Assembly (NCBI RefSeq): GCF_012932675.1
Contig: NZ_JAAIIF010000014.1
Coordinates: 1-64,000 of the forward strand
DNA: 64,000 nucleotides
DNA from: Bifidobacterium erythrocebi
Lineage (GTDB): Bacteria; Actinomycetota; Actinomycetes; Actinomycetales; Bifidobacteriaceae
Direction: 5' to 3'
Each line of letters begins with the position of its first letter. Position 1 is the first letter of the stretch. This document shows, piece by piece, positions 18,315 to 27,298 of the stretch. The translations under genes and the position numbers were made by a program. Below the pieces are notes generated by a model. It was not told the origin of the DNA, made no database searches, and saw only the letters and a list, made by a program, of their open reading frames with translations.

Positions 18315-18501
18315 CGAAGTTCATGGAAGTCGAATGTTGCTTTGCGTTCACTTGCTCCGAATCGACACGCCGTCGATATGCTTCAACAGCACACAAGGCA
18401 ACATATGCGCCGAGGGAAACGCACATTCCATTCCAAACCGTTTTGTTTTGCGGCCGCTTTGCACCATTTGAGCACGAAAGCGCACATGGCCCCGTGCCGG
18501 G

Positions 18502-18530
18502 TTGCACGGCCCTGCCGACGCGTCTAAATT
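18502..18530 (+). promoter_or_regulatory. Sigma-70-type promoter of the Tad-region RNA
   Basis: TTGCAC (18502-18507) and TAAATT (18525-18530) with exact 17-bp spacing predict a start near 18537. Confidence 0.6.
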
Positions 18531-18536
18531 GTGAGG

Positions 18537-18702
18537 TACAAGGACAACAGAACAGAGCAGAGCCCACAAAGAAGTAATGGTCATAAGGACTGGTACGTTG
18601 GACGGGCATTGGAAAGACTTACCGTTGCAACGATGATGTTGTGTAGAGATTCTGCTTGAGTTGGACTTGGGAGGGAACCCGCTTCGGCGGGTTCCCTTTT
18701 TT
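18537..18702 (+). ncRNA. Probable ~165-nt structured non-coding RNA
   Basis: Preceded by a 17-bp-spaced promoter and ended by a textbook intrinsic terminator (GGGAACCCGC-TTCG-GCGGGTTCCC at 18673-18696, then six T). The 5' and 3' parts can pair discontinuously: CAAG 18539/CTTG 18666, CAAC 18545/GTTG 18660, AGCAGA 18556/TCTGCT 18651. This gives a rod-like shape reminiscent of 6S RNA. No convincing ORF lies inside. I see no match to tmRNA, RNase P RNA or SRP RNA. It sits between the divergent halves of the Tad locus. Confidence 0.6.
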
Positions 18703-18837
18703 CATGCTGTCTCATGCCACCAAGCACCATCCCGCCAGACTTCGTGATCTCCTCTCCCCATAGCTGCATACAGACAACCGCAACCGCATGAACGCGCATA
18801 TAGGAACATTTCGGCGCAGAAACGTACAGCATGTTCT

Positions 18838-18875
18838 GTGGATAACACGCCGGGGTGTGGATAACCAGGGGGAGT
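18838..18875. repeat. Right arm of 37/38-bp inverted repeat with DnaA boxes
   Basis: Contains two perfect DnaA boxes in reverse orientation (TGTGGATAA at 18837-18845 and 18856-18864), 19 bp apart. It ends about 60 bp before the tadZ start, so the pair of arms brackets the divergent regulatory region. Confidence 0.8.
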
Positions 18876-18935
18876 TCCGTCCACAGACCCCGTTTTTCGT
18901 TGCGCACGGGCAAAACTTCTGGATTCAATCGGGGC

Positions 18936-19850
18936 ATGACTATCACATCACTATCGACCACACCGTATGGGCAGGCGACACCGGCGGAATTCCGATCCGG
19001 CAGGGCAGCGACCGCCGGCACACGCCCCTCGCGCTCCCCTGTCATGCCCTCCGTACACCGTGCAGGCACGTTCATCGCAAACGGATGCCCGAATCTGGTG
19101 TCGTTCACTTCTCCAAGCGGCGGCATCGGGCTGAGCACGATCACCGCGCTCGTGGCGCTTACGCTCAGTATGCAGAACGTCGGATGCGCACTGCTGGACG
19201 CCGATCTTCCCCATGGCGGCCTGGGAATCCTGCTGGGCATCGAACATGAGCCCGGCCTAAGCCTGCAGGACATCGACGCCCCGCTAGGAACAATCGACGG
19301 CAAGGCCCTTGACCTCGAATTGCCGCATTGGGAGGATATCGGCGTGCTTGCCTGCGCCTCCTGGCGCGGCCCGATGCCCGAATGGTGGCAAATGCAGGCG
19401 GCCATGCACGCCTTGTGCGAAGCCAATCAGGTGGTATTGGCCGATGTCGGCGACGGAACGGTATGGGAATACGTGCCGGAGCTTCTGCTGGCGCAGCACG
19501 TCATCGCCGTGGAACTGTCCGTTCTGGGGCTGGCTCGGGCCAAGGAACATCTTGCGCGGCTCCAACGCCTGCAACGGGAATTCCAAGAGGACAGTGACGA
19601 GCATGCCACGCCGATCCTAGTGTTGACAGAACCACGCGGTGCACCGAAACGGTCGACCTCATCGGCCATCGCCACCAGCGAGGCCATAGCCTATCTTGGC
19701 GGCGACGCTCTTGGCCCCATCCAACATGTTCCCCGCCTGTGTGGGGACATTCTGGACGGGCTCGGCATCGGCGCGGTTCCCCGGTGCAACCGGCTTGCTG
19801 TCCAGGCACTGGCCGACCGGATCCTGGAACCTTTGGACGCCCGGCGATGA
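18936..19850 (+). CDS. tadZ: TadZ/Ssd-like MinD-family ATPase of the Tad locus
   Basis: A 304-aa protein related to MinD/ParA ATPases that localise Tad machinery (called septum-site determining protein in actinobacteria). A variant P-loop, SPSGGIGLSTITALVAL, is followed by LLDADLPHGGLGILLG. The lysine of a canonical Walker A is absent, as is common in Ssd/TadZ proteins. The start is ATG 18936 without a strong ribosome site. It is followed by tadA after 48 bp. Confidence 0.82.
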   Translation: MTITSLSTTPYGQATPAEFRSGRAATAGTRPSRSPVMPSVHRAGTFIANGCPNLVSFTSPSGGIGLSTITALVALTLSMQNVGCALLDADLPHGGLGILLGIEHEPGLSLQDIDAPLGTIDGKALDLELPHWEDIGVLACASWRGPMPEWWQMQAAMHALCEANQVVLADVGDGTVWEYVPELLLAQHVIAVELSVLGLARAKEHLARLQRLQREFQEDSDEHATPILVLTEPRGAPKRSTSSAIATSEAIAYLGGDALGPIQHVPRLCGDILDGLGIGAVPRCNRLAVQALADRILEPLDARR

Positions 19851-19898
19851 AGCCGCACGCAACACACACCCAACTGATACTCACGAGGGAGGTTTCCC

Positions 19899-20915
19899 AT
19901 GGCGGTATTACGGCTCGGTCCATTGGAAGAGCTCGACGGCGACCCGAGCATCACCGACGTGGCGATCACCTGCGACGGGAGGATCTGGGTCGACCGCGGG
20001 CAGGGCATGATCGAATACCACCCGCGCATCGCATTGCGCTCGCCTGCGACGGTGCGGGAATACGCCGTGCAGTTGTGCTCGCAGCTCGGCCGCAGACTCG
20101 ATGATGCGCACCCCATCGCCGACGCCTGCGATGATCTCGGGGTGCGCGTGCATGCCGCCATCGCACCGCTGGTTCCCCAAGGCGCATCGATCTCCATCCG
20201 TTTCCCGGCACGGTCAAGCCCCACACTCGACGGCCTGCACCGCCAAGGCATGTTCCCCGCGCCTTGGCTTGCCGTGCTGCGCAATCTGGTGGCGCAACGG
20301 GCGACCATACTCATCACCGGAGGCACGGGCAGCGGCAAAACCACATTAATGAAAGCCCTGCTGAACGAAGTCTGGCATGGCGAGCGCATCGTCACCGTGG
20401 AGGAGACGCGCGAACTGAACGGCATCGCACCGCCGAACCATGTGGCGCTGGCCACGCGCGAGGCGAATGTGGAGGGAGCCGGTGCCGTGGACCTGCCGGA
20501 ACTGGTCAAGGCGACATTGCGTATGCGCCCGGACAGAGTGGTATTGGGCGAATGCCGAGGCGAGGAGATCGCGGATCTGCTGCGCGCCTACAATTCCGGG
20601 CACCGGGGCGGCATGACCACGCTGCACGCCGATGGCGTGGCGCGTGTTCCGTCACGTCTGATCGCCTTGGGCATGCTCGCGGGGCTGCGCCCGGAGGCCT
20701 TGACCGCGCTTATCGAGGGCGCGTTCGATGTGGTGATGCATCTTGAACGCAATCGCGGGCGGAGACGTATCGCCCAATTGGGCGTATTGAGTGGGAGTGG
20801 AAGCCAACTCACCGGCATTCCGCTCTCCACTTGGAGCGGCACCGGACCGCCTTCGTACTCAGCGGAATGGGATCGCTTCGCCAGCAGATGGCTCCCGATG
20901 CAGCCACCGTCATAG
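19899..20915 (+). CDS. tadA: TadA-type secretion ATPase (CpaF family)
   Basis: The 338-aa motor ATPase that powers Tad pilus assembly. It has Walker A GGTGSGKTTL, an Asp/His box with VEETRELN, Walker B-like DRVVLGECRGEEIADLL and HRGGMTTLHAD. It is shorter than many CpaF proteins because the N-terminal extension is small. GAGGGAGG precedes ATG 19899. The middle gene of the plus-strand half. Confidence 0.93.
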   Translation: MAVLRLGPLEELDGDPSITDVAITCDGRIWVDRGQGMIEYHPRIALRSPATVREYAVQLCSQLGRRLDDAHPIADACDDLGVRVHAAIAPLVPQGASISIRFPARSSPTLDGLHRQGMFPAPWLAVLRNLVAQRATILITGGTGSGKTTLMKALLNEVWHGERIVTVEETRELNGIAPPNHVALATREANVEGAGAVDLPELVKATLRMRPDRVVLGECRGEEIADLLRAYNSGHRGGMTTLHADGVARVPSRLIALGMLAGLRPEALTALIEGAFDVVMHLERNRGRRRIAQLGVLSGSGSQLTGIPLSTWSGTGPPSYSAEWDRFASRWLPMQPPS

Positions 20916-20949
20916 CGGAACGTCGTAGCGGAACAGCGTAGCGGAACGT
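20911..20949 (+). repeat. Three-copy 13-bp tandem repeat after tadA
   Basis: A 13-bp unit of the form CRTAGCGGAACRK is repeated three times, beginning at the tadA stop codon, with a decayed fourth copy. It lies in the 192-bp tadA-tadBC gap, where I see no other feature except the ribosome site of the next gene. Confidence 0.6.
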
Positions 20950-21107
20950 CGCGCGGCGGAAAATCGCAACGGAAGTCATACCGAAACAAAAACAGGAACC
21001 GGCCGAGGAATGTAAGGCAATCAACAGCCGGAATCCAGGCGGAAGTTAGTCGGAATTCAGAAGCGCACAACAAGGAACGAACGGAGCAAAACGGCATTGG
21101 AGGAATC

Positions 21108-22457
21108 GTGCATACCGTCCCCATCATCATCACCGTGGCGATGCTTGCCACGAGCCTCGCCATACCATGGATTCGCTCAGCTGCGGAACGACGGCGAGCA
21201 CTGTGGTTACAGGCCGGGTCACTCGGATCGTCTGAAATCGGATCGCATGGAATCGGCCTACCTGAAGCATGTGGAATGCCGTCGGATACCGCTTCAGGCA
21301 TCGGATCGGCCTTAGCCGCCATCATCGCGCGGACGGCGAGCGGCGGCAGTGCGGTGGATGCCTTTCAGGAGCAGCTTGGCGCACGGTTCGCAACGCCGCG
21401 CATCACCGCGGAACGTGCGGCGGAGATGCTGCGTCGCCATGCTTCCAAGGACGATACCGAGCACGATATTGCTCGCACTGCCGGGCAGCTCGCCTCCGCA
21501 TGCGCATTGAGCGAACGTCTTGGCTGCGAGGTGTCGCGGTGCCTGCAGTCGGTGTCCGATTCGTACAGGCGCGAGCGCAAGGCGCGTGATCTGCGCAGGG
21601 AGGCGTTCGCCGCGCCGAAGGCGACCATTCGTCTGCTCAGCGCGCTCCCCCTTGCCACGGTGTTGCTTGGCGAACTTATGGGAGCGAAACCGGTTGCGTT
21701 CCTGCTTGGTTCCCCTACCGGGATGGTCTGCCTGATCGGCGGAATCTGCTGGTACGGTCTCGGTCTGCTGTGGATACGCCATCTGTTCGCACGGTTCACC
21801 ACAGGGCACCATGGCGGCGCACAGGTACCGCTGACGCTGGAGATGCTGGGGGCCGCGATCTCGCAGGGTGCACCCATACCTATGGCGTTACGTGCCGTGG
21901 GCGAGTCCCTGGACGGCAGGCTTGCGGCTGCACTGCGCCATGCCGGGGAAGCATTGCTCAGCCAGGTGACTTGGCGCGAGGCATGGATCGGTGCCTACGG
22001 GGCCGCAACGCAACAGGCGGATGCTCCAATACGCACGCAAGCAATACCGAGACGTGCCCGTGATGCGCCGATTGGCATGGCTGACAGGCGCGATTACGCG
22101 ACCGACATGCAGGCACCCACCGGGGCACCCAGGCAACGCAACGGCACACGCGCCAGAACGACCACCGGCATCACCGCACATGCGCAGGCACCTAGGCATC
22201 ACGATGCGGAGGATATCGAGTTGCGACGGCAGGTCACGCTGGTTGCGAACTGCCTGGAGGAATCATGGGTTCATGGCGCGTCCCCCATGGCGCAGCTTCG
22301 TCTCGCCATCGCGGAGCACGACAACGCCCAGCGCAGCGCCATCGAGCAGGCCGCCGCACGCCTGTCCATCCAGCTGCTCAGCCCCACCGGACTGTGCTTC
22401 CTGCCGGCATTCATCCTCATCGGCATCGTTCCCGCCATCGCCTCGTTCGCCGCATGA
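21108..22457 (+). CDS. TadB-TadC fusion, Tad pilus inner-membrane platform
   Basis: A 449-aa protein holding both T2SSF-type halves normally split into TadB and TadC. The first F domain (about 120-230) has ACALSERLGCEVSRCLQSV and two membrane helices (ALPLATVLLGELMG; GMVCLIGGICWYGLGLLW). A second F domain begins near 245 (LEMLGAAISQGAPIPMALRA), is interrupted by an about 80-residue polar, Arg-rich insert (about 300-380), and resumes with ELRRQVTLVANCLEES. It ends in the TadC-type helix SPTGLCFLPAFILIGIVPAI. GGAGGA precedes the GTG start. No separate tadB or tadC exists in the window. Confidence 0.8.
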   Translation: MHTVPIIITVAMLATSLAIPWIRSAAERRRALWLQAGSLGSSEIGSHGIGLPEACGMPSDTASGIGSALAAIIARTASGGSAVDAFQEQLGARFATPRITAERAAEMLRRHASKDDTEHDIARTAGQLASACALSERLGCEVSRCLQSVSDSYRRERKARDLRREAFAAPKATIRLLSALPLATVLLGELMGAKPVAFLLGSPTGMVCLIGGICWYGLGLLWIRHLFARFTTGHHGGAQVPLTLEMLGAAISQGAPIPMALRAVGESLDGRLAAALRHAGEALLSQVTWREAWIGAYGAATQQADAPIRTQAIPRRARDAPIGMADRRDYATDMQAPTGAPRQRNGTRARTTTGITAHAQAPRHHDAEDIELRRQVTLVANCLEESWVHGASPMAQLRLAIAEHDNAQRSAIEQAAARLSIQLLSPTGLCFLPAFILIGIVPAIASFAA

Positions 22458-22862
22458 ATGGCACGGTCGGCAGCATGGCAAACAAATCCCCCAGCAGCCG
22501 GCTGAGGAACATGCCTCCGACCGGATATCGAACCGGTGGATCGCAAGGCATATTGCCCGGTGGATTACGAAATCGCGCGCAAACAGCAAGGAACACTCGT
22601 TCCGCCCGTTCGGGCAATCTCCCGGCACAGCCGAGAACCCCGTCAAAGGCACGTACTCGCACGCCACACCGACCGATTTCCGCCCTCAGTCGCAACCGCT
22701 CAGGAAAGGAGAAACCGAAGCCGGCATACGGTGGCAAACCGCCGATCGACGAAACCGGCACGACATAGTTATTGAAATAGTTATCAATTGGTTATCGGGA
22801 ATGTAAACCCCTTTTGAATTTTCTGGAATCCGACTGGACGTAAAGGCCTTGAAAAGCCTACG
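22458..22862. other. Region between the Tad locus and ppk
   Basis: A 405-bp gap. An ATG overlaps the tadBC stop (ATGA) and opens a 104-codon frame to 22768. Its product would be a Ser/Arg/Pro-rich basic protein with no helix, motif or family features, so I do not call it a gene. Three GTTATC-type direct repeats follow at 22768-22796. No terminator was found for the Tad operon. Confidence 0.4.
22768..22796 (+). promoter_or_regulatory. Candidate Pho-type operator upstream of ppk
   Basis: GTTATT (22768), GTTATC (22780) and GTTATC (22791) form direct repeats 12 and 11 bp apart, about 70-100 bp before the ppk start. Direct repeats with an 11-bp period are typical of OmpR/PhoB-family sites, and ppk is a common member of phosphate regulons. 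The assignment to PhoP is inference. Confidence 0.35.
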
Positions 22863-22871
22863 ATGAAACCT

Positions 22872-25109
22872 ATGGCACAGATTTTTGACGCACCCTCAAA
22901 GGCGATTCTGCGTAGTCAGATTGCAGAACACATCGCCGAGACGAATAAGAACGACAGACGAGAGACGCTGGAAGGCGAGGCGCCGTTGCCTCCCGACCGC
23001 TTCTTCGACCGCGAGCTGAGCTGGCTGAAGTTCAACAAGCGTGTCCTTGAGCTTGCCGAGGACGAGGATCAGCCGCTGCTGGAACGCACCAATTTCGCAG
23101 CGATCTTCGCCAACAACCTCGACGAGTTCTTCATGGTCCGCGTGGCCGGCCTGAAGCGCCGCATCGATTCCGGCATCGCGGTCCCCTCCGCCTCCGGACT
23201 GAGCCCCCGCCAGCAGCTGCGCGCCATCAGCGATCAGGCGCACGCCCTGCAGGACGAACACGCGCATTACGTGATCGACCACATCCTGCCCGCGCTGGCC
23301 AAGGAGCACGTGGTGCTGCTGAGCTGGGACAAGCTCACCACCGAAGAGCAGGAACGTCTCTCCCGCTACTACCGCCAGCAGGTGTTCCCCGTGCTCACCC
23401 CGCTCGCGGTGGATCCGGCCCACCCGTTCCCCTACATTTCCGGTGGTTCGTTGAACCTCGCCGTATTGGTGGAGAACCCGACCAGCGGCAAGTCCCACTT
23501 CGCCCGCGTGAAGATCCCGGACAACCTCAACCGCCTGGTTCCGGTGGACGACATGACCGATGAGGAATCCAAGGAGGAGCGTTATGGCTTCATCACCATG
23601 GAGAACCTCATCATCGCGCACCTTGAATCGCTGTTCCCGGGCATGATCATCAAGGAGGCACGTTCCTTCCGCGTCACCCGAAACGAAGACATCGACGTTG
23701 AGGAAGATGATGCCGAGAACCTGCTCAACGCCATGGAGAAGGAGCTGCTGCGTCGCCGCTTCGGACCGCCGATCCGCCTGGAGATCTCCGACGAGACCAG
23801 CCCGTTCCTGTCGCAGCTGCTCGCCGACCAGCTGCGCGTCAGCGTCGACGAGGTCTACCGTCTTCCCGCCCCGCTGGATATGACCGTGCTGTTCGAGCTC
23901 GGCGGCATCGACCGCCCGGATCTGAAGAACCGACCGTTCATTCCGACCACGAACCGTCAGATCGCCGAAGTCGAATCCAGCCGCGCGCAGGACATCTTCG
24001 CCGCCATCCGCGAGCGCGACATCCTGCTGCACCACCCGTACGACTCCTTCTCCACCTCCGTGCAGGCGTTCCTTTCGCAGGCCGCCGCCGACCCGAAGGT
24101 GCTGGCCATCAAGCAGACGCTGTACCGTACCAGCTCCAACTCGCCGATCATCGACGCCCTGATCGATGCGGCGCACGCAGGCAAGCAGGTGCTGGCGCTG
24201 GTCGAGATCAAGGCACGTTTCGACGAGGACGCCAACATCAACTGGGCCCGCAAGCTCGAACGCGCGGGCGTGCATGTGGTGTACGGCATCGTCGGTCTGA
24301 AGACGCACTGCAAGCTGATCGAAGTGGTTCGCCAGGAGCAGGACGGCCTGCGCCGCTACTGCCATGTGGGAACCGGCAACTACAATCCGAAGACCGCACG
24401 TCTGTACACCGATCTTGGCCTGCTGACCTGCGATCCGGTGGTCGGTCAGGACATGACCCGACTGTTCAACCAGCTGAGCGGGTACGCGCCGAAGTCGAGC
24501 TTCCATCGTCTGCTCGTCGCGCCGCGCACCATCCGTACCGGCCTGATTCAGCGCATCCGCCGCGAGGAGGAAGCCGCACGTGCCGGCAAGGAAGCATGGA
24601 TCAAGATCAAGGTCAACTCGGTGGTGGACGAAAAGACCATCGACGCGCTGTACCGCGCAAGCCAGGCCGGCGTGAAGATCGATATCGTCGAACGTGGCAT
24701 CTGCTCGCTCAAGCCCGAGGTTCCCGGGTTGAGCGACAACATCCGCGTCCGTTCGATTCTCGGCCGTTTCCTGGAGCACAGCCGCATCTACGCGTTCTGC
24801 AACGCCGACGGCCCGCAGATCGGCGAAGGCCCGCTGTCCGGCCCCGAAGTGTGGATCGGTTCCGCCGATCTGATGCACCGCAACCTCGACCGCCGTGTCG
24901 AGGCGCTGGTCCGCATCACCGCGCCGGAACAGATCAACGAACTCATCAAGTACATCGACATGCAGATGGCCGATTCGACGATCAGCTGGCACATGCAGGC
25001 CGATGGCACGTACGTGCATCATTCCAAGGATGAGGAAGGCAGGCCGCTGATCGACAGCCAGGAATACCTCATCAAGCAGCATCTGCGCCGTCCGGCCACC
25101 CATAACTGA
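22872..25109 (+). CDS. ppk: Polyphosphate kinase 1
   Basis: Makes polyphosphate from ATP. The 745-aa protein has the full PPK1 layout: an N-terminal domain ([20 protein letters not shown]), a head domain, and the two PLD-like catalytic domains with [13 protein letters not shown], the phospho-accepting histidine in [11 protein letters not shown], and [18 protein letters not shown]. Two ATGs are possible. The later one (MAQIFD) is chosen because TACGAT lies 7 nt before it and overlaps the first ATG at 22863, fitting a leaderless message. A terminator follows at 25151. Confidence 0.95.
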   Translation: MAQIFDAPSKAILRSQIAEHIAETNKNDRRETLEGEAPLPPDRFFDRELSWLKFNKRVLELAEDEDQPLLERTNFAAIFANNLDEFFMVRVAGLKRRIDSGIAVPSASGLSPRQQLRAISDQAHALQDEHAHYVIDHILPALAKEHVVLLSWDKLTTEEQERLSRYYRQQVFPVLTPLAVDPAHPFPYISGGSLNLAVLVENPTSGKSHFARVKIPDNLNRLVPVDDMTDEESKEERYGFITMENLIIAHLESLFPGMIIKEARSFRVTRNEDIDVEEDDAENLLNAMEKELLRRRFGPPIRLEISDETSPFLSQLLADQLRVSVDEVYRLPAPLDMTVLFELGGIDRPDLKNRPFIPTTNRQIAEVESSRAQDIFAAIRERDILLHHPYDSFSTSVQAFLSQAAADPKVLAIKQTLYRTSSNSPIIDALIDAAHAGKQVLALVEIKARFDEDANINWARKLERAGVHVVYGIVGLKTHCKLIEVVRQEQDGLRRYCHVGTGNYNPKTARLYTDLGLLTCDPVVGQDMTRLFNQLSGYAPKSSFHRLLVAPRTIRTGLIQRIRREEEAARAGKEAWIKIKVNSVVDEKTIDALYRASQAGVKIDIVERGICSLKPEVPGLSDNIRVRSILGRFLEHSRIYAFCNADGPQIGEGPLSGPEVWIGSADLMHRNLDRRVEALVRITAPEQINELIKYIDMQMADSTISWHMQADGTYVHHSKDEEGRPLIDSQEYLIKQHLRRPATHN

Positions 25110-25150
25110 CCGGTCACCGTCGGGATAGCCGCAAGACGATGACCTACGTT

Positions 25151-25180
25151 GGGAAGAGCCCGGGAAACCGGGCTCTTCCC
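25151..25180 (+). terminator. Intrinsic terminator after ppk
   Basis: A 13-bp GC stem, GGGAAGAGCCCGG / CCGGGCTCTTCCC, around a GAAA loop, 41 bp after the ppk stop. It lies inside the upstream open frame of the next gene, showing that gene starts further downstream. Confidence 0.8.
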
Positions 25181-25258
25181 TTGCCATCAGGCATATCCCC
25201 CACCATCGGCGTAGGATCGTTCCCGAACGTGATTGAAGGCAGGATTGAGGACAGGATC

Positions 25259-26296
25259 GTGAGACGAATTGTTGAAGCCGCAGGCGGCATCGTATACCGC
25301 AGGCGCAAAGGCAGGAACGGCGAACCGGACGATATCGAGGTATGCCTGGTGCACCGGCCCAAATACGACGATTGGAGCTGGCCGAAGGGCAAGCTCGACG
25401 CCAACGAGTCGCATCGCCACGCCGCAGTGCGCGAGATCGGCGAGGAGACCGGCCTGCCGGTCACGCTCGGCCCCTACCTGGACGACGTGGAATACCCGCT
25501 GAGCGACGAGGGGAAGAAGAACCGCAAGGCCAAGGGCACCGCGTCCGTGCTCAAGCATGTGAAGTTCTGGATGGCCACGCCGATCAGCGTTCAGGACGAT
25601 CTCAACCGCGCCCCGGCATTCGGCCCGGTGCACCGCGCCGATGTGGGCGAGATCAATTCGGTGATCTGGCTCACTCCCGCCGAAGCACGCAAGAAACTCA
25701 CCCATTCCACCGACAAGGACCTGCTGGCTGTCTTCATGGATCGCATCAACGAAGGCGCCGAGCAAGCCGTCCCGTTCCTGGTGGTCCGCCACGGCAAGGC
25801 CGAGTCGCGCAAGGCTTGGAAGGGCGAGGAAGGACACCGTCCGATCACTCCGCGCGGCGCCGCCTGCGCGTTCGCGTTGAGCTACGAGCTGGCCTGCTTC
25901 AACCCCACGCGCCTTGTCTCCTCCCCCTGGACGCGCTGCCTGGAAACGCTGGACATGTTCTCGTGGCAGACGCATCAGAACATCATCCGCCTGCCGCAGC
26001 TCACCGAGGACGCGTTCGCCCAGGACCCGCACAAGTCCTGGGAATGCTTCTACACTGAGATGCTGCACGCCGTCCGCTCCGGAACCCCGACCGCGATCTG
26101 CATGCACAGGCCGGTGATCGGCGGCATGTTCGAGCACATGCGCGGCATCTGCGCCACGAAGTCGCTCGCCAAGCAGCTCATCGCCAAAACACCCTATATG
26201 GCCACCGGCACGGCAATCGCAGTATTCGCCATTCCGAAGGCCGACGGAACACTGACCATCATCGATCTGCAAAAGGTGGTACCGCTTGTCTACTAG
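25259..26296 (+). CDS. NUDIX hydrolase / histidine phosphatase fusion
   Basis: A 345-aa protein resembling MutT1-type enzymes. The N-terminal NUDIX domain (about 5-150) has [25 protein letters not shown], which covers the GX5EX7REUXEEXGU box. The C-terminal phosphoglycerate-mutase-like domain begins [10 protein letters not shown], with the RHG catalytic histidine, and has a later CMHRP histidine. It probably hydrolyses oxidised or signalling nucleotides. GTG 25259 with GAGGACAGG is chosen; GTG 25229 is an alternative. The frame opens at 25139, before the ppk terminator. It follows ppk and overlaps the next gene by 11 bp. Confidence 0.88.
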   Translation: MRRIVEAAGGIVYRRRKGRNGEPDDIEVCLVHRPKYDDWSWPKGKLDANESHRHAAVREIGEETGLPVTLGPYLDDVEYPLSDEGKKNRKAKGTASVLKHVKFWMATPISVQDDLNRAPAFGPVHRADVGEINSVIWLTPAEARKKLTHSTDKDLLAVFMDRINEGAEQAVPFLVVRHGKAESRKAWKGEEGHRPITPRGAACAFALSYELACFNPTRLVSSPWTRCLETLDMFSWQTHQNIIRLPQLTEDAFAQDPHKSWECFYTEMLHAVRSGTPTAICMHRPVIGGMFEHMRGICATKSLAKQLIAKTPYMATGTAIAVFAIPKADGTLTIIDLQKVVPLVY

Positions 26297-27086
26297 GCCA
26301 CAGGACCCCGGTTCGTCGAACTCCTCCGCAGCCGCTGCCGCGTCACGCGCCGCACGATACACCGTGAACGGCCCGGGATTCGCGTCCCTGCGCACATCGG
26401 GCACCGGATTCGCACCCCCGCGTCTCGGTGCCTCACGCCCGTCACGCCCAGGCCAGCTGAGCCCCGCCGTGGCCGAGAACATCGCGGGAGGCATGGACCC
26501 GCAGGACATCAGCGAAATCAGTCATCTTTCCGCAGCGGCACTGCTCGACCGTGTACGGCACAGCGAAGACCCCGAAGTGGTGCACCGCGTGCTGACGTTG
26601 GTGGAGACCGTGGGCGTGGACGAGATCGCCGAATTGTGGAGCAAGTCGGAACCCGATTCGCTGCCCGGTGTGCTATGGCGCTTGTATCTGCTGCGCACCT
26701 GGATGCGCACGCATCGTGAGGCCATAGCACGCCTGTGGCGCGTGGGCGAACCTGTGGCGACCAGCGCCTCCGCCATCGCCGGCGTGGATCAGGCACCCAC
26801 CGAGGATGACATCGCACGCACCGCGGATTCGATTCTGTCCGGCGCGTTCACCGGCGATTTCGCCATGGCATTGGATCGCGCAGCCGCATTCGTCGACGTG
26901 GTGGTGCTCGGCTTGCGCATCGAATCAAAGTACATGACGGCCAAGGCCGCGCAGATGCACCCGGAATCGGAGAAGCAGATTCGCACGAAAGCGGCCCGTC
27001 TGCTACACACCGCGGGCAATCTGAGCGTGACGGCGAAGGATTTCCAGCACGGCGCCGCGCTGTGGCGGTGTGGCAAACTCGAATAG
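26286..27086 (+). CDS. Conserved hypothetical protein
   Basis: A 266-aa protein that I cannot assign. The first 70 residues are Ser/Ala/Pro-rich and look disordered. The rest is predicted helical ([41 protein letters not shown]) with no signal peptide or membrane segment. A TTG start is used, 7 nt after AAGGTGG, within the end of the NUDIX gene, so translation is probably coupled. A terminator lies 114 bp after the stop. Confidence 0.75.
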   Translation: MSTRPQDPGSSNSSAAAAASRAARYTVNGPGFASLRTSGTGFAPPRLGASRPSRPGQLSPAVAENIAGGMDPQDISEISHLSAAALLDRVRHSEDPEVVHRVLTLVETVGVDEIAELWSKSEPDSLPGVLWRLYLLRTWMRTHREAIARLWRVGEPVATSASAIAGVDQAPTEDDIARTADSILSGAFTGDFAMALDRAAAFVDVVVLGLRIESKYMTAKAAQMHPESEKQIRTKAARLLHTAGNLSVTAKDFQHGAALWRCGKLE

Positions 27087-27090
27087 TGCG

Positions 27091-27199
27091 TATACTGTTA
27101 TCTGCGCCGGGCCGTGCTTAAGCCCCGGGCTCCATTTTTTGCCGCTGCGAGCGGCCTTTGCGCCGACAGGCGCTTTCATGGTTCGGCGCATTACACGTC
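27091..27199 (+). ncRNA. Candidate structured RNA after the hypothetical gene
   Basis: TATACT at 27091-27096 follows the gene's stop by 4 bp. Downstream come several hairpins: CCGGG/CCCGG followed by a T6 run, GCCGCT-GCG-AGCGGC, GCGCC-GACA-GGCGC and the longer TGCGCCG/CGGCGCA. The 17-bp bidirectional terminator follows. No good -35 is visible. The hairpins may instead be the 3' end of the upstream transcript. Confidence 0.3.
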
Positions 27200-27238
27200 A
27201 AACGGCGGTTCCCTCCACATGGAGGGAACCGCCGTTTT
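27200..27238. terminator. Bidirectional terminator between convergent genes
   Basis: A perfect 17-bp stem (27200-27216 with 27221-27237, arms beginning AAACGGCGG and ending CCGCCGTTT) around a 4-nt loop. It has T-rich exits on both strands. It separates the plus-strand hypothetical gene from the minus-strand pilin. Confidence 0.85.
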
Positions 27239-27298
27239 GTTTCCGCAAGCCGAGGAGGGCAAGCCGAATCGCCGCAAGCCGAACCGGGCAACCCGCCT

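Larger units (their letters stand above)
18170..18935. other. Divergent Tad intergenic region
   Basis: This 766-bp gap separates the minus-strand pilin genes from plus-strand tadZ. It contains a small CGACC/GGTCG hairpin near 18201-18216, the two DnaA-box-like inverted-repeat arms near its ends, and a probable RNA gene with its own promoter and terminator. Short ORFs in it show no family features. Confidence 0.6.

Noticed and set aside
18170-18935. RNase P RNA, tmRNA or 6C RNA in the Tad intergenic region
   Set aside because: None of the conserved core sequences (for example GAGGAAAGTCC, a T-loop GTTCGA near the 3' end, or paired C6 loops) is present.
20911-20949. CRISPR-like array
   Set aside because: The 13-bp units are directly adjacent with no spacers; it is a small tandem repeat.
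22454-22768. 104-codon ORF coupled to the tadBC stop by ATGA
   Set aside because: Arg/Ser/Pro-rich composition, no helix or motif, and no ribosome site of its own. The overlap alone is weak evidence.
22896-25187. 763-codon minus-strand ORF opposite ppk
   Set aside because: Antisense shadow of a fully conserved PPK1 gene in GC-rich DNA. Similar shadows lie opposite pepD, the YhgE genes and the aminotransferase.
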